Positions 34,440-47,560 of a DNA stretch of 64,000 nt are shown here, in pieces. Position 1 is the first letter of the stretch. Every line of letters starts with the position of its first letter. The DNA is taken from contig NC_077230.1 in the NCBI RefSeq assembly GCF_027887165.1, forward strand, positions 264,373,943 through 264,437,942, written 5' to 3'. This stretch comes from Monodelphis domestica. Lineage: Eukaryota; Chordata; Mammalia; Didelphimorphia; Didelphidae. A model generated the notes under the pieces. That model ran no database searches, was not told the DNA's origin, and was given only the letters and a program-made list of their open reading frames with translations. The position numbers were made by a program, and so were the translations under genes.

Positions 34440-37250
34440 TCCTAGGGCTACTCAATATTATGGGTGTGATGCAATTTCACATGTGAAGCATGGAACCATG
34501 AACCTTTTTGATCAACCTTTATAGATGTTGGGATTGTCATTACGACTGTTGTTGGCCTGATCCATCTTGGTTCTGTAGGAGATTTCCTATTAAAGTTCTT
34601 GTCATAGACCTTATCACCTGGTTTTATCTTATGCAATGAAAAATCTAATGGAATTCTTTGCACAAGCAAACCCAGTTTCCTTAGTTCTTTAATCCTATGT
34701 TGTTAAATATTCATGAATACTTTCTTTGTTCATACGCTCAACTTGCCTGGAACTTTGGGGTCAATATACTGAATGGCAATTGCACTTAATCCCCAAGTTC
34801 TTATAGATTTCTTGTAGAACTTGGAAGTGAAGTGAGACCTTTTGTCCAAATCAATGGTATCGGGAATGCCATGTCTTGGTATAATCTCCTTTAATAGAAA
34901 TCTCACTACAGTAGCAGTGTCACTTTTCTTGGACAGACATGCTTCAACCCATCTAGTCAGTCTATCCACTATAACTAATGCATATTTGTATCCCTTGTCT
35001 TTAGGAATGTTGATACGATCAATTTGAATACACTCGAAAGGCATATAGCTGAGTGGTCTGCCTCCCAATGCAACACTCTTAAAAAATGTCCTTGATTATA
35101 TCTCCTGCATGTTTCACATGCCTGATAAGTTCTAATGGCATTTGTTGTAATTCCTGGTGCTGTCCAATATCTCTTTATGGTATCCAGAATCCCTTGCACT
35201 CTGTAATGTCCCTTAGCATGAATTATGGTGCATAGGTGTTGATATAACTTTTTAGGGAGAATAGGTTTACCGCCTTGAGCAATCCAGATGCCTTTGATTA
35301 ATTTAATGCCTAGCTGCTCTTTCCATGACTGTATTTCTTCTCTGTCATAGGCTTCAGTGAGATTATGCCTTTCAATCAGAGAGAAATTCAGCACACGGTG
35401 GGGACCGAACCTAGCAGCGTACTTTGATGTTATGTATGCTCTGCCATTCCCTAGGGATATTCTGTCCTTTCCATGAGTGTGTGCCTTACAATGGATTATG
35501 GCCACCTCTTTAGGAAAGTCTACAGCACTTATGATATGATCTGTCAGATTACCATATGCAATTGGTTTCCCAGCTGAAGTTTTATACCCTCTATTTTTCC
35601 ATGTTTATGATGACCAATGTACAGTGGAGAAAGCATATTGTGAATCCAGAAAAATATTAGCTCTTTTCCCTCTAGCTAATTCTAGGGCCATGTGCAGAGT
35701 CTTGAGCTCGGCTCCCTGGGCACTGACATGACTCAGCAATGATGCATGTCAAAGCATTTTGTCATTGTCAACTACTGCTGTCCCTGTGAATTTTCTCCCA
35801 TCACAAACATAGGAGGACCTATCTGTGTATAACTTTATTTCTGGATCGATAAGAAGAATATCTTTAAGGCGTTCATTTGGCCTGTGCATGAGTTCTACTA
35901 TTTGATCACAATCATGCAATACTTCTCCACCCATTGGCAAATCAGGAATCAGAGTTGCTGCATTCAACGGTGAGCATCTATGAATTGTGATGTTATCATT
36001 ACCTAACAAAATTACTTCATACTAGGATATTCTTGCATCAGTGAATGAATGCATATTCTGCAACCATAAGTTTTTCAATTTGGTGTGCAGAATACACATG
36101 CAATTTACATCCCAGTACTATATCATAGGACTTCTTGACCATTAGAGCTGTGGCTACTACACTCCTGAGGCAATGCACCATTCCTTGTGCAATCGTGTCA
36201 AGGATAGAACTGTAAAGCATAATAGCCCTCAGATTTAACCTAAAGTACTGTGCTAACATTCCAGAAGTGATGCCTTTTGCTTCATGGACATACAAGTGGA
36301 ATTCCTTCTTATAATAAGGTATTCCCAAAGCTGGAGCTGATAAAATAGCTCCTTTCAACTGTGACAAAGCATGTACATGTTCCTTATTCAATTGTAATGG
36401 TTCTTTGATGTCTTTCTTTGACAAATCAGTTAAGCACTTGGAAATATGAGAATATCCCATTATGTGCTGCCTTGAGAAACAGCAACCCCCAGAAAATCTC
36501 TGAGTTCTTTCTTAGTTCTAGGGATGCCTAGCTTCTGTATGTCTGCTATCCTTTTATTAGAGATTTTCCTGGTGCCCCCCTCCAGGACAATTCCTAAATA
36601 TTACACTGTTGGAAGGACCCATTGAATCTTCTTTTTAGAAACTTTATGTCCCCTCTTAAAAAGTTCTATTAATAATTTCTTTGAATCTTCCAGACAAGTT
36701 TTTGGGTCAGAAGATGCTAGCAACACATCATCCACATAGTGTATCAATCTGCTATGTTCGAAAGTTATGGTGGCTAGATCTCTTTGTAAACAGTTGACAA
36801 AATATTGAAGCAGACTTGCAACATCCTTGCACTAATCTAGTATAGCACAGTTGGGTTTGTCCCCATTGGAAAGCAAAAATATTTTGAGAATCAGGGTGCA
36901 ATGGTATAGTAAAGTAAGCATTGCTCAGGTCTAACACCGTGTACCACCTAGCTTCTGCAGGTATCTGAGTTATAATATCTTTTGGAGATGGTGTTACAGT
37001 GTGTCTCTTCCTTATAAAATTATTCACAGCCCTCAAATCCATCACAAATCTCCAGGCAGGAGTGCCATCTTCATTTAGCTTATTCTTTTTAATAGCTAAT
37101 ATTGGGCTATTGTATTCTGATACCGTAGGTTTATTATTTGGAAAATCAGAGTCAAAACTGGCTTGGGACAATGTAGCTTGTTCTTTATTACAACCCCCAC
37201 TATTGAGCCCTATATCAGTAAATCCAGAATTCTGTACATAGATAACAAAT
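34440..37250 (-). pseudogene. Endogenous retrovirus pol fossil (class I-like), broken
   Basis: This is a fossil of a retroviral pol region. In - strand order it shows reverse transcriptase (about 37171-36700, with the YVDD box near 36720-36740), connection region (about 36460-36040), RNase H (about 36009-35580) and integrase (core about 35505-34730, C-terminal domain about 34669-34448). The integrase end, rich in 'EPRW' and 'HASHVK', points to the gamma/epsilon-like class I. It carries several breaks and is not functional. I see no gag, protease or env next to it and no convincing paired LTRs. It looks old, before any recent integration. Confidence 0.9.
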
Positions 37251-37269
37251 TAAACCTATTCATTGGCTT

Positions 37270-37830
37270 CAAATTAAATCTGCTTATTTCTAAGGCTCAG
37301 CATCCTCTGTCTTTTACCCACATAAAATTCCTTGAGTGAGTCGCCATTTTGTTTTGGACAAAATGTATTTTGTTCACACATGAATTTAATATAAATATAA
37401 AGTTTTTAAAATCCACTTCTGTCTCAGTCCTCCTTTTTGATTGGGTTGGGAATTTGAGACTGTATACAGAGAAGCCTCCCACTCCCAAACATCCTGGAAG
37501 ATGTTTGCCTTTTGGAGTTTGGAAGATCAGTCTCTGCCCTGGATGGAGGTTGTTTGCCCAACCAGGGAGATCCAGAAAGGTGACATCATGGGAGCTACAA
37601 ATTAGGGACAGAGGAAGCAGCACATTCTCTTTCTGGCTTTCCTGGCAGGCAGTGTGGGTCTCTCTGGCAGGGAATGGAGACATGGGAGGAGTAGCAAGCT
37701 CAGGTTAGCTGGGCAATCAGCCAGGTAATAATATGCATTTTATCTCTCCAACCCACTTTCACTATTTAATAAGTAATTAATAAGTAATCATAAATTCATA
37801 TACAGACTCCAGAGAATTTTGTTCCTAACA
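37270..37830 (-). repeat. Possible LTR fossil beside the pol fossil
   Basis: On the - strand the block begins TGTTAGGAAC at 37830 and runs into the pol fossil, with mixed GC content unlike its AT-rich flanks. The position is right for a 5' LTR or leader with internal loss, but I cannot find a matching copy on the other side. It is treated as a fossil of uncertain family. Confidence 0.35.
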
Positions 37831-37959
37831 CTGAATTATCCTGGGTTTATGAAATGTAAATGAGTACATTCTGGGCTTTTCTCATTAATCTATTCTTTTA
37901 TTCTCTAAAAGTTCAAAACTCCTTATATCTATTATTATATCTATTTCACTGATGCTTAA

Positions 37960-38595
37960 ACTTAGTGATTTTTTAAAAATAATTTATTCTTCTTGTAGTG
38001 GCAAAGAATTGAAAGGATGTCCATCAATTAGCGAATCACTGAACAGGCTGTGATAATTGACTGTAATAAATCCTATTTTGCCATAAGAAATGACAAACAA
38101 GATGATCACCAAAAACAAACAAACAAACAAACCCGGAAAGACTTCTATGAAGTGATGCAAAGTGAAGCAAACAGAAGCAAGAGAACATTGTACACAGTAA
38201 CAGCAATAATGTACAATGGTCCACTGTGAATGACTAGGCTATTATCAGCAATGTAAGGATCTCAGATAACTCCAAGGGACTCATGTTGGGAAATGGCTAT
38301 CCACCATCAGAGAAGAAACCGATGGAGTCTGAAAGCTGATTGAAGTAAACCATTTTTAAATTTTATTTCCTGAATTATTTTTTTTCTTGTGTAAGGAAGG
38401 AATAGGTATCTTTTTTCATAACACGATGGACCTGGAAATATGAACTGCAATGAATATCCTATACCATAAGTGCCACATTGGGGTTGGAATAGGGGAGGAA
38501 AGATGAGAGAAAAAACATTGAAAATGTTAAAAAATGGTTATTAAAAATTATATCTACATGTAATTGGGAAAATATAATTAAAATAATTTGTAATT
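37960..38595 (+). repeat. L1 3' fragment (ORF2 end and 3' UTR)
   Basis: It reads 'ggatgtccatcaattagcga', then 'gaagtgatgcaaagtgaagc', then 'tgtacacagtaacagcaata', ending 'tctacatgtaattgggaaaa'. An AAAC simple repeat lies inside (38114-38131). Confidence 0.88.
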
Positions 38596-39529
38596 TAAAA
38601 ATCCATTCAATTCATACTTGATTATGAGCTGCCCTTGACATTGCTCTTTCCCTTATAAAATTAATTGGCTTAAAACTCATATCATTCTATCATCAACATT
38701 CCAAGTAATGGGGTGGAGGGGAGGATTTTTTGTTATAGGTACTTGATATATGGAATGAATCTGAACAGTGACTAGGATTAGAGAGGTCTGTTTGATGCAG
38801 TAATTCTTGAGATAATAAGGGCCTAAATAAGATTATGAGATACATTAAACTATGCTCTCTTGGAGGGGAAGATTTTTCTTCTTCAACTTTGTATTCATCA
38901 TAGGATCTCACCGAAAGTATTTGATGAATAAATGTTATTGGCTGTATTTTGAAAGACAAGGGAAGCCTTTATCAGCTTCTTTAAAAGTTCAAGATCCAGC
39001 TTCTTGACCTGACTTAGCTACCAGACACTCCTTGTTTATGGTCCAAATAAAAACTTTTATGATAAAGGGGAAAAAGGAATCTTTGTTCTGCATCATAGGT
39101 CCCTGAATCTGGATTTAAAAAAACACAATTTTTCAAATTCAAATTTGTGTTTGGGACGAAACTCTAATTAAGAGCCTACTTTGTTTAGCTAATGAAACAA
39201 TGTCCTCTAGAAGTAAAATGTATGTAATTTCCATCTCTGCTATTGGGACATTCTTGATGAAACCAATATAGTTTAAATAGTACACTTAAATGACATGAAG
39301 TATTACTGCTAAGAGCGTAAGTTGCAGAGGAAACTTTGGTACAGAGTTTCCTCATTGGGAGTTCCCTCATCCCATGAAATCATAAATCTGGTCCCATCCC
39401 ATTATCTCTAAATCATACTTATCAATGCTTATGGAGATATTTTAATCAAATTATCTCTGTATGAATTTTAGAATTGGGGGTTCTATTTTATACTTTAATA
39501 TGGATTTTGGTACATACTACAAATTAGTT
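38596..39529. other. No recognised element
   Basis: A 55-bp block at 39272-39330 recurs in diverged form at 41912-41965. Otherwise I see nothing. Confidence 0.45.
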
Positions 39530-40065
39530 CTACTCCCTTGTATTATTGTAATTGCTTTCTAATTAGTTTCTCCACAAGTCTGTCCCCTCCAACAATCTGT
39601 TTTAAAGACTATTCCCTGATAAACTTCCTTTAAAAATGTTTTTAGTATTTCATTCCTCTGCTCAAAAATCTTCACTAACTCCCCACTGTTCATAGGTTAG
39701 AATTCAAATTGTTGTCCCAGCTTTCAAAAACAAATTTAAATCCTACTAATATCTTCTGTGAAACTTGTTTTCCAGACACATGTACCTTATCACTATCCAC
39801 TATCCCAATAATACAGAATATTCAAACCTGCATATTTTTTGCTTATATTGTTCCCTTTACCTGAAATTCTCTCCCAAATCCTCTTCACTTATGCGAATCC
39901 TGCCATTCATTTTTTTTTAGACCCAGATCACATCCTATCTCTTTTAAATAGCTTCTACCAAACTAATCCAGTCACATTGATCCTATCTAATCCAACAAAC
40001 AAATGAATTCTATTTGACAGAATGTGCAGTGTTTTTATAATCCCAAACATCTCCCTAAAACAAAA
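39530..40065 (+). repeat. L2 copy
   Basis: It reads 'attgctttctaattagtttc', then 'ttcactaactccccactgtt', then 'cacatcctatctcttttaaa'. Diverged. Confidence 0.8.
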
Positions 40066-40249
40066 ACCTATCTTATTTGTACATGGATATTTTTCCAGTG
40101 ACTCTATGTGACTGTTGATTCATGGAATACCAGACTCTGAATAAAATTTTTAGGTCATCCAAAGGGCATTGGAGAGGGGCAAGGTGGTTGTGAACTCCAG
40201 CAAGTTATTCACGAAAAACTGTGCAGATGAAGTGGTATATGGACATCAT

Positions 40250-40745
40250 TTTAACTTCTAGTGCTGGGAAAACAATGAGAAAAAACCAAGCAGTTTCTTT
40301 CTTCTAGGAGTTTACATTCTCTGGGGATGGATAGAAAATGCACACAGTTAAATAAAAACATATATGAAGCAATAAAATTTGGAGAGGTAGAGTATTGCTA
40401 ATTTAGAGAATTAGGAGAGGGCCCCATGATCTGTGCTTTGGAGGAAGTTAGGGATTTGACATAGCAGAGGTGAGGAAAGAGTTATATGACCAAAAAGGAA
40501 TTGAACAAGTTATTTTGTGAGAGTGAATATTCTCTGAAGGGCAGCCTACATGTTCCACTGGTATACACATACAGCCAAGAGTTCTGGAAGAAGGCTCCTG
40601 ACATATGGGGGGGGCGGGGACCCTTTTGGAGTATTTGCTAGAAGACCAAATATTAGTCATCTGTACTACTAGAAAAAGTAGCCACATGTTCAAAGGGATC
40701 ATAGAACAATGAAAGTGTGGGTGAACCAGTCTGCTAAGGACTCAT
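40250..40745 (+). repeat. Ancient mammalian interspersed repeat
   Basis: 'tctaggagtttacattctct' and 'gcagaggtgaggaaagagtt' match the recurrent family. It resembles the copy at 40900-42000. Confidence 0.6.
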
Positions 40746-40899
40746 GAATATGATTTTTAGAAAACCCAATAGTCCCTGTCCACAAGAAGTTTACATTCTA
40801 ATGAGGAGGAAATATAAGAAAACAGAGAAACATAACGGCAGATAGTGATGAGAAATCTAGACAAAGTGCTTTAAAAAATATGGAAATGACACCAGAGCT

Positions 40900-41144
40900 G
40901 AGCCATTGATTCAGTTCAACAAATATTAATCACCTACTATGTTCAAGGAACTATACCAAATGCTGGGAATAAAAAGAGGAAAAATAAAAAAGTTTTTGTC
41001 TTTCAGCAACTTACATTTTTTGGGGGGATACAATATGCATGCAGATACATAGAAAGCATATATAAAGCAATGGAGGGGAGGGAGTGTTGTTAGCTTGAAG
41101 AATTAGAAAGCAAGCTGTATTGGAAGTTCTTTAACTGGGTTGTT
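40900..41144 (+). repeat. Ancient interspersed repeat, left part (split by LTR fossil)
   Basis: 'acctactatgttcaaggaac' and 'tcagcaacttacattttttg' are its 5' part. It resumes at 41717. Confidence 0.6.
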
Positions 41145-41716
41145 TAAGGTAACTGGAAGTGTTGAGCAAACACTGAGAACTAAGGTAAATGAGAAAGACA
41201 GAATTCTTTCCTCTCCTCCCCCCAACCAATTCTGCTATTTTTTCAGTTGGATTCAAGCAAGGATTCAGTATTGGTAAGTTGACTGAAGCTTTTAACAGAC
41301 AAATCACTCTCTATAATACTGGAAACAGGGATTTATTTTAAAAGAAATAAAGGTAAGGGAATTTAGATGGGAGAGAGGGAATTTAGGATTTCCCTAATCT
41401 ATTATATATTCAATGCTAAGTATGATTGAATAGTCTTTAAGAGATATTGATAGTATCTTGAAATCTTCTCAGAGTATCCTAAATCTTCCAAGGAAAACCC
41501 AATAACCAAATAGGTAGAGAAAATTCTCTCTGGTACCTTCTTCCTCAGATCCAAGAAGAGAAAAAGAAGTGACTCAAAACAGTTTCTGAGCCAACTTATT
41601 CAAACTGCCTCTTCTAGGCCACATTCTTCTCTGGAATTTTCCTTGATGGACAGATCTTCAAGCTTCCATTCATTGCATCTGCTTTGCAAGTTTTTCTGTA
41701 GCAATAATTCTTTACA
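41145..41716 (-). repeat. Probable solo LTR fossil
   Basis: On the - strand it carries the phrase 'gattagggaaatcctaaatt' followed by an AATAAA-type polyadenylation signal, and shares blocks with the element at 31.24-31.98 kb. Sequence on both sides belongs to one copy of the ancient repeat, so it looks like a solo LTR that inserted there. Its ends are approximate. Confidence 0.55.
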
Positions 41717-41985
41717 AAGCCTATGAGTTGTGCTTTGAAGGAAGTTAGGGATTTGACAGCAGAGGTGAGGAAAGAGTACAATATAGACAAAGGGAGTCAA
41801 TTTGTATGAAGGTACAGAGGTGAGAGATGGAATTTTGTGTACAAAGGAACTGCTATAAGTTCAATTTGACTAGAAAAAAGAATATGTGATGGGGAATAAC
41901 ATGAAATAAGACTAGTAATACTTAAATGACACGAAATACTATTGCTATGAATTGAAGTTGCAGGTAGGTACCAAGATGCCATAAT
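41717..41985 (+). repeat. Ancient interspersed repeat, right part
   Basis: It contains 'gaaggaagttagggatttga' and 'gcagaggtgaggaaagagta', the phrases that follow directly in the unsplit copy at 40436-40490. Confidence 0.6.
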
Positions 41986-42799
41986 TCATTATTTCTATAC
42001 CACCTCATGGGACTATTTTTTTTTTATATTTTAAAGTTATTTATTGAATTAATTAATTTAGAATACTTTCCCATGGTTATATGATTCATGTTCTTTCCCT
42101 CCCCCACCTTCTTCCCCACAGGATCTGGCAAGCAATCCCACTGGGTTTTACATATATCATTGTTCAAAACCAATTTCCATATTATTAACATATGCAATAG
42201 AGTGATCATTTAAAGTAAAAATCCCCAATCATATCCCCTTCAAACCATGTGATCAATCATATATTTTTCTTCTTCATTTCTGTTTCCACAGTTCTTTCTC
42301 CTAAGTTCCTCTGGATTGTCTGGGATCATTGAATTGCTGCTAGTAGAGAAGTCTATTACATTCAATTGTGCCATAATGTATCAGTCTTTGTGTACAACGT
42401 TCTTCTGGTTCTGCTCCTTCTGCTCTGAATCTGCATCTGCAATGACCCGGAGTTCACATGGAATTCCTTCAGTTCATTATTCCTTTTAGCACAATAATAT
42501 TCCATCACCATCAGATATCACAACTTGTTCAACAATTCCCCAATAGATGATCAACCCCTCTCATTTTCCAATTTTTTGCCACCACAAAGAACACAGCTAT
42601 AAATATTTTTATACAAGTATTTTTCTATTTGGGATGCAAACCAAGCAGTGGTATGGCTGGGTCAAAGGGTAGGCATTCTTTTAAAGCTCTTTGCGTATAA
42701 TTCCAAATTGCCCTCCAGAATGGTTGGACCAATTCACAACTCTACCAGCAATGTATTAATATCCCAATTTTGCCACAACCCCTCCAACATTTATTATTT

Positions 42800-45700
42800 T
42801 TCTTTGCTGCCATATTGGCCAGTCTGCAAGGTGTAAGGTGGTACCTCAGAGTTGTCTTAATTTGTGTTTCTCTAATCATGAGAGATTTAGAACACTTTTT
42901 CATATGCTTATAGTTTTGATTTCTTCATGTGAAAACTGCCTATTCATGTCCCTTGACCTTTTGTCGATTGGAGAATGGCTTGATTCTTTGTAAATTTGTC
43001 TTAGTTCCTTATATATTTGGGAAATTAAACCTTTGTCAGAGAGTTTTGTTATAAAAATGTTTTCCCAGTTTGTTTCTTTCCTTCTAATTTTGGTTGCATT
43101 GGTTTTGTTTGTACAACCCCTTTTTAATTTGATATAATCAAAGTCATTCATTTTACATTTTGTAATGTTCTCTATGTCTTGGTTGGTCTTAACTTCCTTC
43201 TTTTCCCACACAACTGACAGGTATACTATTTTATATTCACCTTATTTATGATTTTACTTTTTATATTTAAGTCATTTACCCATTTTGAATTTATCTTGGT
43301 ATAGGGTGTAAGATGTTGATTTAAACCTAATTTTTCCCATACTGTTTTCCAATTTTCCCAGCAGTTTTTGTCAAATAGTGAGTTCTTGTCCCAAAATCTG
43401 GGATCTTTGGATTTATCGAACACTAGCTTGCTGATGTTATTTACTCCTAGTCTATTCCATTGATCTACCCTTCTGTCTCTTAGCCAGTACTATATTGTTT
43501 TGATGACTACTGCTTTGTGGTATAGTTTGATATCTGGTACTGCTAGGCCACCTTCCTTCACATTTTTTTTATTATTTCCCTGGATATCATTGATCTTTTG
43601 TTCTTTTAAATGAACTTTATGTTTTTCCTAATTCAGTAAAGAAATTTTTTGGTAGTTTGATAGGTATGGCACCGAATAAGTAGATTCATTTGGATAAGAT
43701 TGTCATTTTTATTATGTTAGCTTGACCCACCCATAAGCAATTAATGTTTTTCCAATTATTTAGACCTAGTTTTCATTGTGTGAAAAGTGTTTTCTAATTG
43801 TGTTCATATAATTCCTGTATTTGTCTTGATAGATTCCTAAATATTTTATAATGTCTGGAGTGATTGAAAATGGAGTTTCTCTTTCTAACTCCTGCTGTTG
43901 AATTTTGTTGGAAATATACAGAAATGTTGATGATTTACGTGGGTTTATCTTGTACCCTGCAACTCTGCTAAAGTTGTTAATTATTTCCATTAGCCTTTTA
44001 TATGATTTTCTAGGATTTTTAAAAGTATACCATCATATCATCTGCAAAGTGATAATTTAGTTTCCTCATTGCCTACTTGAATCCCTTCAATTTCCTTTTC
44101 TTCTCTAATTGCTACTGCTAGAATAATAGAGGTGATAATGGATATCTTTGCTTCACTTCTGATTTTAATGGAAAGGCTTCTAACTTGTCCCCATTGCAGA
44201 TGATACTTGCTGATGGTTTTAAATATATAATGTTTATTATTTTAAGGAATGGCTCTTCTATTCCTATACTTTCTTTTCAATAGTAATGAATGTTGTATTT
44301 TGTCAAAGGCTTTTTCTGCATCTATTGAGAGAATCATGTGATTCTGTAATTTTGATTATTGATATGGTCAATTATCTGGGTGGTTTTCCTAATATTAAAC
44401 CATCCATGCATTTCAGGTATAAATCCCACCTGGCCATAGTGGATAATCCTTGTGATAATTTGCCGGAGTCTTTTTGCTAGTGTTTTATGTAAGATTTTTG
44501 CATTTATAAGTTCATTAAGGAGATTGGTCTGTACTTTTCTTTCTCTGTTTTTGGTCTGCCTAACTTTGGAATCAATATCATATGTGTCATAAAAAGAATT
44601 TGGTAAGACTCCTTATTTGATTATTTTGTCAAATACTTTGTATAATATTGGGATTAGTTGTTCTTTAAATGTTTGATAGAATTCATGTGTGAATCCATCT
44701 GGCCCTGGGAATTTTTTCTTAGGGAGTTCTTTGATGGCTTGTTCAATTTCTTTTTCTGAGATGGAATTATTTAAGTATTCTATTTCTTCTTTTGTTAATG
44801 TAGGCAATTTATATTTTTGCAAATATCCACCTATTTCACCTGTACTGTCATATTTATTGCCACATAATTAGGCAAAATAGTTTTTAATAATTGCCTCAAT
44901 TTCCTCTTCATTAGAGGTGAAGTCTCCTTTTTCATGTTTGATACTGTTAATTTGATTCTCTTCATTTTTTATTAGATTAACCAGTACTTTATCTATTTTA
45001 TTTGTTTTTTTTTCAGAGTACTAGCTCGTAGTTTTATTTATTATTTCAGTAGTTCTTTTACTTTCAATTTGATTAATTTATCCTTTAATGTTTAGTATTT
45101 CCAATTTAGTTTTTATAAGGGAGTTTTAAATTTTTTCTTTTTCTAATTTTTTAAGTTGCAAGCCCAATTCATTGATCTCCTCCCTCTCGATGTTGTTGTT
45201 ATAGGCACTCAGGAGGTTTTGATATGTTGTCTCCTCATTGCCATTCTCATTAATGAAATTCGTAATTGTTTCTATGATTTCTTTTTTGACCCACCAGTTT
45301 TGAAGAATTAGATTACTTAGTTTCCAATTAATATTAAATTTGTCTTTCCATGGACCTTTGTTAATTATTTTTATTGCATTATGATCTGAAAAAGTTGCAT
45401 TTATTATTTCTGCTTTTCTGAATTTGTTTGCAATATTTCTATGCCCTACTATGTAGGGCATAGAAAGTATGCTGAGAAAGTATATTCCTTCTTATCCCTG
45501 TTCAGTTTTCTCCAGATATCTATTAACTCTAATTTTTCTAGCACTTAACTCACTTCCCTTGCTTCTATTTATTTTTTAGTTCAATTTATCTAGTTCTGAA
45601 AGGGGAAGGTGAGATCTCCCACTAGTATGGTCTTACTATCTATTTCTTCATTGAGCTCCTTTAATTTTTCCTTTAGAAATCTAGATATGCCATTGGGTGC

Positions 45701-46000
45701 ATAAATGTTTAGTAATGATATTACTTCCTTGTTTATAGTACCTGTTAGCAAAATGTAATTTCCTTATATCTTTTAATCAAATCAATTTCTACTTTAGCTT
45801 TGTCTGGTATGATGATTATTCCTCCTGCCTTTTTTTAATAATAAATTCTGCTTCTTTTTTTTTAACTCCTTGAACTCCAGGTGTGTCACCCTGCCTCAAA
45901 TGTGTTTCTTGTAAACAACATATGGTAGGATTCTGGTTTTTAATCCACTCTGCTATCTGCTTTCATTTCATGGGTGAGTTCATCCCATTCATATTCGGTG
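42800..46000 (-). pseudogene. L1 ORF2 remnant (endonuclease and reverse transcriptase)
   Basis: Visible pieces are 'NPTICCLQETHL' of the endonuclease near 45.9 kb, 'SDHNAI' at about 45.37 kb, '[20 protein letters not shown]' of RT near 44.73 kb, FADD at 44037-44048, 'VAGYKINPRKS' near 43.95 kb and the C-terminal 'SKWVNDLNIK' near 43.26 kb. The frame is broken by many stops and shifts. It is antisense to nothing else known here. Confidence 0.92.
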
Positions 46001-46559
46001 TTATGATTACTGTGTATTGCCCTCCATCATATTATCTCCTTTAAATCTTGCTCTTTTCCCTTTCTCTCCTTCCTTCCTCATCCGTATTTTTCTTTTTGTC
46101 ACCCCTCCAACTTCCCCTTCCCTCGAGTTGCTTCCCTCTTCCTTTACTTATTCCCCTTCTACTTCTCTGTGGGATAAGATAGAATTCTATACCCCACTGA
46201 TTAGGGTAAAATAGAATTCTATACCCTATTGAGTATATTTGTTTTACCCTCTTTGAGTCAGTTAAGATGAAAGTAAGGTTTAAGCATTGCCTGTCACCAC
46301 TCTTACCCCCCCTCTCCCTATGATTTTTTCATGCCTCTTTATATTATATAATTTACCCCATTCTATCATGTCCTTCCCTTTTCTCTCAGTGCAACCCTTT
46401 CACCCCTTGATTAATTTTTTTACATATCATTCATATGCATATATTTATCATTCTATATCATCACATTTACATATACATTATCATATATCATCATATACAT
46501 CATAGCATCATAATCAGTTTACTTCTCCACCCTCTTTCTCAGTAAATTTCTTCTATCTT

Positions 46560-47560
46560 CTATACTATTGAGAGTAACTTTTGAGAATTACAGAAATTCT
46601 CTTTCCAAGGAGACATATAAACATTTTTATCTTAATGTGTCCCTTAAATTTTCTCTTTCTTATTTACCTTTTGGTGCTTCTCTTGTGTCTTGTGTTTGGA
46701 CTTCATATTGTTTGTTTATGTCTCGCTTATTCCTCAGGAATGCTTGGAAATCTATCTTATTTAAAGTCCATTTTTTCCCCTGAAAGTTTTGCTGGATAGG
46801 TGAAGCTGGGTTGTAAACCCAAATCTTTTGCCTTCCTGAATATCATATTCCATGCCTTCTGATCCTTTAATGTAGAAGCTGCTAGGTCTTGTGTGATCCT
46901 GATTGTAGCTCCATGGTATTTTAATGGCTTCTTTCTGGCTGTTTCAAGTATTTTTTCCTTGGCTTGGTGGCTCTATTACATTCTTGGAAGTTGTCAATTA
47001 AGGATTTCTTTCTGGAGATGATCTGTGAATTCTTTCAATTTCAATTTTGTTTTCTTGTTTGACTATCTATGGACAGTTATCTTTGATAATTTCTTGTAAT
47101 ATGATGTCCAAAGTTTTTTCTTGATCATGGCTTTCAGGTAGTTCAATAATTCTCAAATTGTCTCTCCTAGATATATTTTCTAGGACTTGTTTTATCAATA
47201 AGATATTTCATGTTTTCCTCTGTTTTTTCTTTCCTTTGATTCTGCTTTCTTGTTTCTTAATTTCTCATGAAATCATTAGTTTCTAGATGGTCAATTCTGA
47301 TTTTTAAAGCCTGATTTTCCTCTGTCAGTTTTTGGTTTTCTTTTTTTCAGTTGACCCATTTCTTCTTGCATCACTTTCATTTTTCTTTCCTACTTTTTGT
47401 CTGTCTCTCTTAATTGGTTTTTGAAGGTTTTTTTGAGTTCTTCCAGAATCTGTGTCTAATCCATAATTTTCTTTTGGACTTTGTGTGTGTTTCCTTTGCT
47501 TTCACTGTCCCCTTTTGTGTCTGTACTTTGCTCTTTGTCTCCATAAAAATTCTTTAGTAA
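46560..47560 (-). pseudogene. L1 ORF1 remnant (RNA-binding nucleic-acid chaperone)
   Basis: Inside the 42-48 kb L1, the - strand reads 'RRDNLRIIELPESHDQEKTL' and later 'GSEGMEYDIQEGKRFGFTTQ', the RRM and C-terminal domain of L1 ORF1p. An upstream Lys/Glu-rich stretch corresponds to the coiled coil. Stops and shifts divide the frame into several pieces. Confidence 0.85.

Noticed and set aside
34440-37250. Pol fossil as a domesticated host gene
   Set aside because: The region has several breaks and no conserved single frame, so a selected host protein is unlikely.
31240-41716. One provirus bounded by the two related LTR fossils with pol in the middle
   Set aside because: The 41-kb block sits inside one ancient repeat copy, as a solo LTR would, and unrelated L1 and L2 copies fill the space. 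The two LTR blocks also differ outside short shared parts.
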